Source: Holosporales bacterium (GTDB taxonomy: Bacteria; Pseudomonadota; Alphaproteobacteria; BNTO01). From it: DNA of 5,801 nt. The position numbers and the translations under genes were made by a program. This document shows, one piece after another, positions 5,567-5,801 of this stretch. Below the pieces are notes generated by a model that was given only the letters and a program-made list of their open reading frames with translations, did not search any database and was not told where the DNA came from. The stretch lies in NCBI GenBank assembly GCA_031273545.1, contig JAISRQ010000140.1, forward strand, positions 1 to 5,801, given 5' to 3'. Position 1 is the first letter of the stretch. Every line of letters starts with the position of its first letter.

Positions 5567-5801
5567 ATGCATCCATTTGGTTTGTTTTTTAATTGCACAA
5601 CGTTAATTGCAATAGTAGGCGCGTGTTTTGTACATTCTGGGCAAAGTCAAAGAGGTTTGCCTTCGTTATACAGGAAGCCTCCAATGGACCCAACAGAGGG
5701 GCCACTGAGACAAGCGAATAGGCTTTCAACACGAGTAGATAGGCCTTTCGTCTCGCCAGGTAAGCCTTTTACTCCAGTAGTAGTACCGCCAGTAGTACTG
5801 C
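5567..5801 (+). CDS. exported Pro/Arg-rich protein, probable lipoprotein (3' end outside window)
   Basis: The frame is open from ATG 5567 to the edge (78 complete residues; 90 if it starts at 5531). The N-terminus is hydrophobic, from FGLFF to about residue 22. It contains IVGAC with Cys20, which fits a lipobox for signal peptidase II. Alternatively a normal signal peptidase could cut near HSG-QS. An oddity is the n-region: it has no Lys or Arg with either start. After the signal the chain is rich in Pro and Arg (for example RKPPMDPTEGP) and ends at the edge in a valine/proline run, VVVPPVV. At DNA level, CCAGTAGTA recurs near the edge, and CAGTAGTACTG (5790-5800) is a palindrome. The layout (export signal, then a low-complexity proline-rich stretch) resembles the small minus-strand gene at 114-536, without clear homology. 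Function unknown. Confidence 0.7.
   Translation, partial: MHPFGLFFNCTTLIAIVGACFVHSGQSQRGLPSLYRKPPMDPTEGPLRQANRLSTRVDRPFVSPGKPFTPVVVPPVVL

Overview
The window looks like part of an accessory region in a bacterial genome of moderate GC. Three of the four recognisable genes encode proteins with Sec-type N-terminal signals. Genes cover only about 77% of the window. The rest holds dyads, imperfect repeats and a decayed gene copy. This fits a host-associated or intracellular Gram-negative bacterium, for example an amoeba or protist symbiont. No rRNA, tRNA or housekeeping gene is present to prove that, and I do not assign a species.

Layout. Positions 1-80 (+) hold the end of a relic related to residues 194-210 of the large protein encoded further right, with a 1-nt indel and an early stop. 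At 114-536 (-) lies a small secreted, Glu/Gln-rich protein with two separate 18-bp tandem duplications. A 213-bp divergent intergenic region (537-749) contains an AACGTC/GACGTT dyad. At 750-3455 (+) is a 901-residue secreted protein of no family I recognise. It has about a dozen spaced copies of a short aromatic motif, an Asp-Pro hexanucleotide-repeat linker and 11 cysteines. The convergent gap 3456-3633 holds a strong hairpin, a CCT-rich tract and a weak terminator-like hairpin followed by a T run.

At 3634-4743 (-) is a Fic-family protein. It has a class II inhibitory motif and a C-terminal winged-helix domain, but its catalytic loop reads HPFLSRNGR instead of HPFx(D/E)GNGR. A 17-bp palindrome stands directly upstream. 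Region 4788-5530 has no convincing gene. It contains two diverged copies of a roughly 75-bp repeat, a 16-bp-arm hairpin and a cluster of GCCGGC-type palindromes. At 5567 (+) begins a proline- and arginine-rich exported or lipoprotein gene that runs off the right edge.

Nothing indicates an operon: the gene order is - + - +. The large secreted protein, its relic and the neighbouring small secreted proteins suggest a locus for expanding and decaying surface or secreted proteins. The Fic protein may be an unrelated regulatory or effector-like insertion. The most promising novelties are the 901-residue protein family, the altered Fic catalytic loop with its upstream operator-like palindrome, and the paired repeats whose differences fall mostly at third codon positions.
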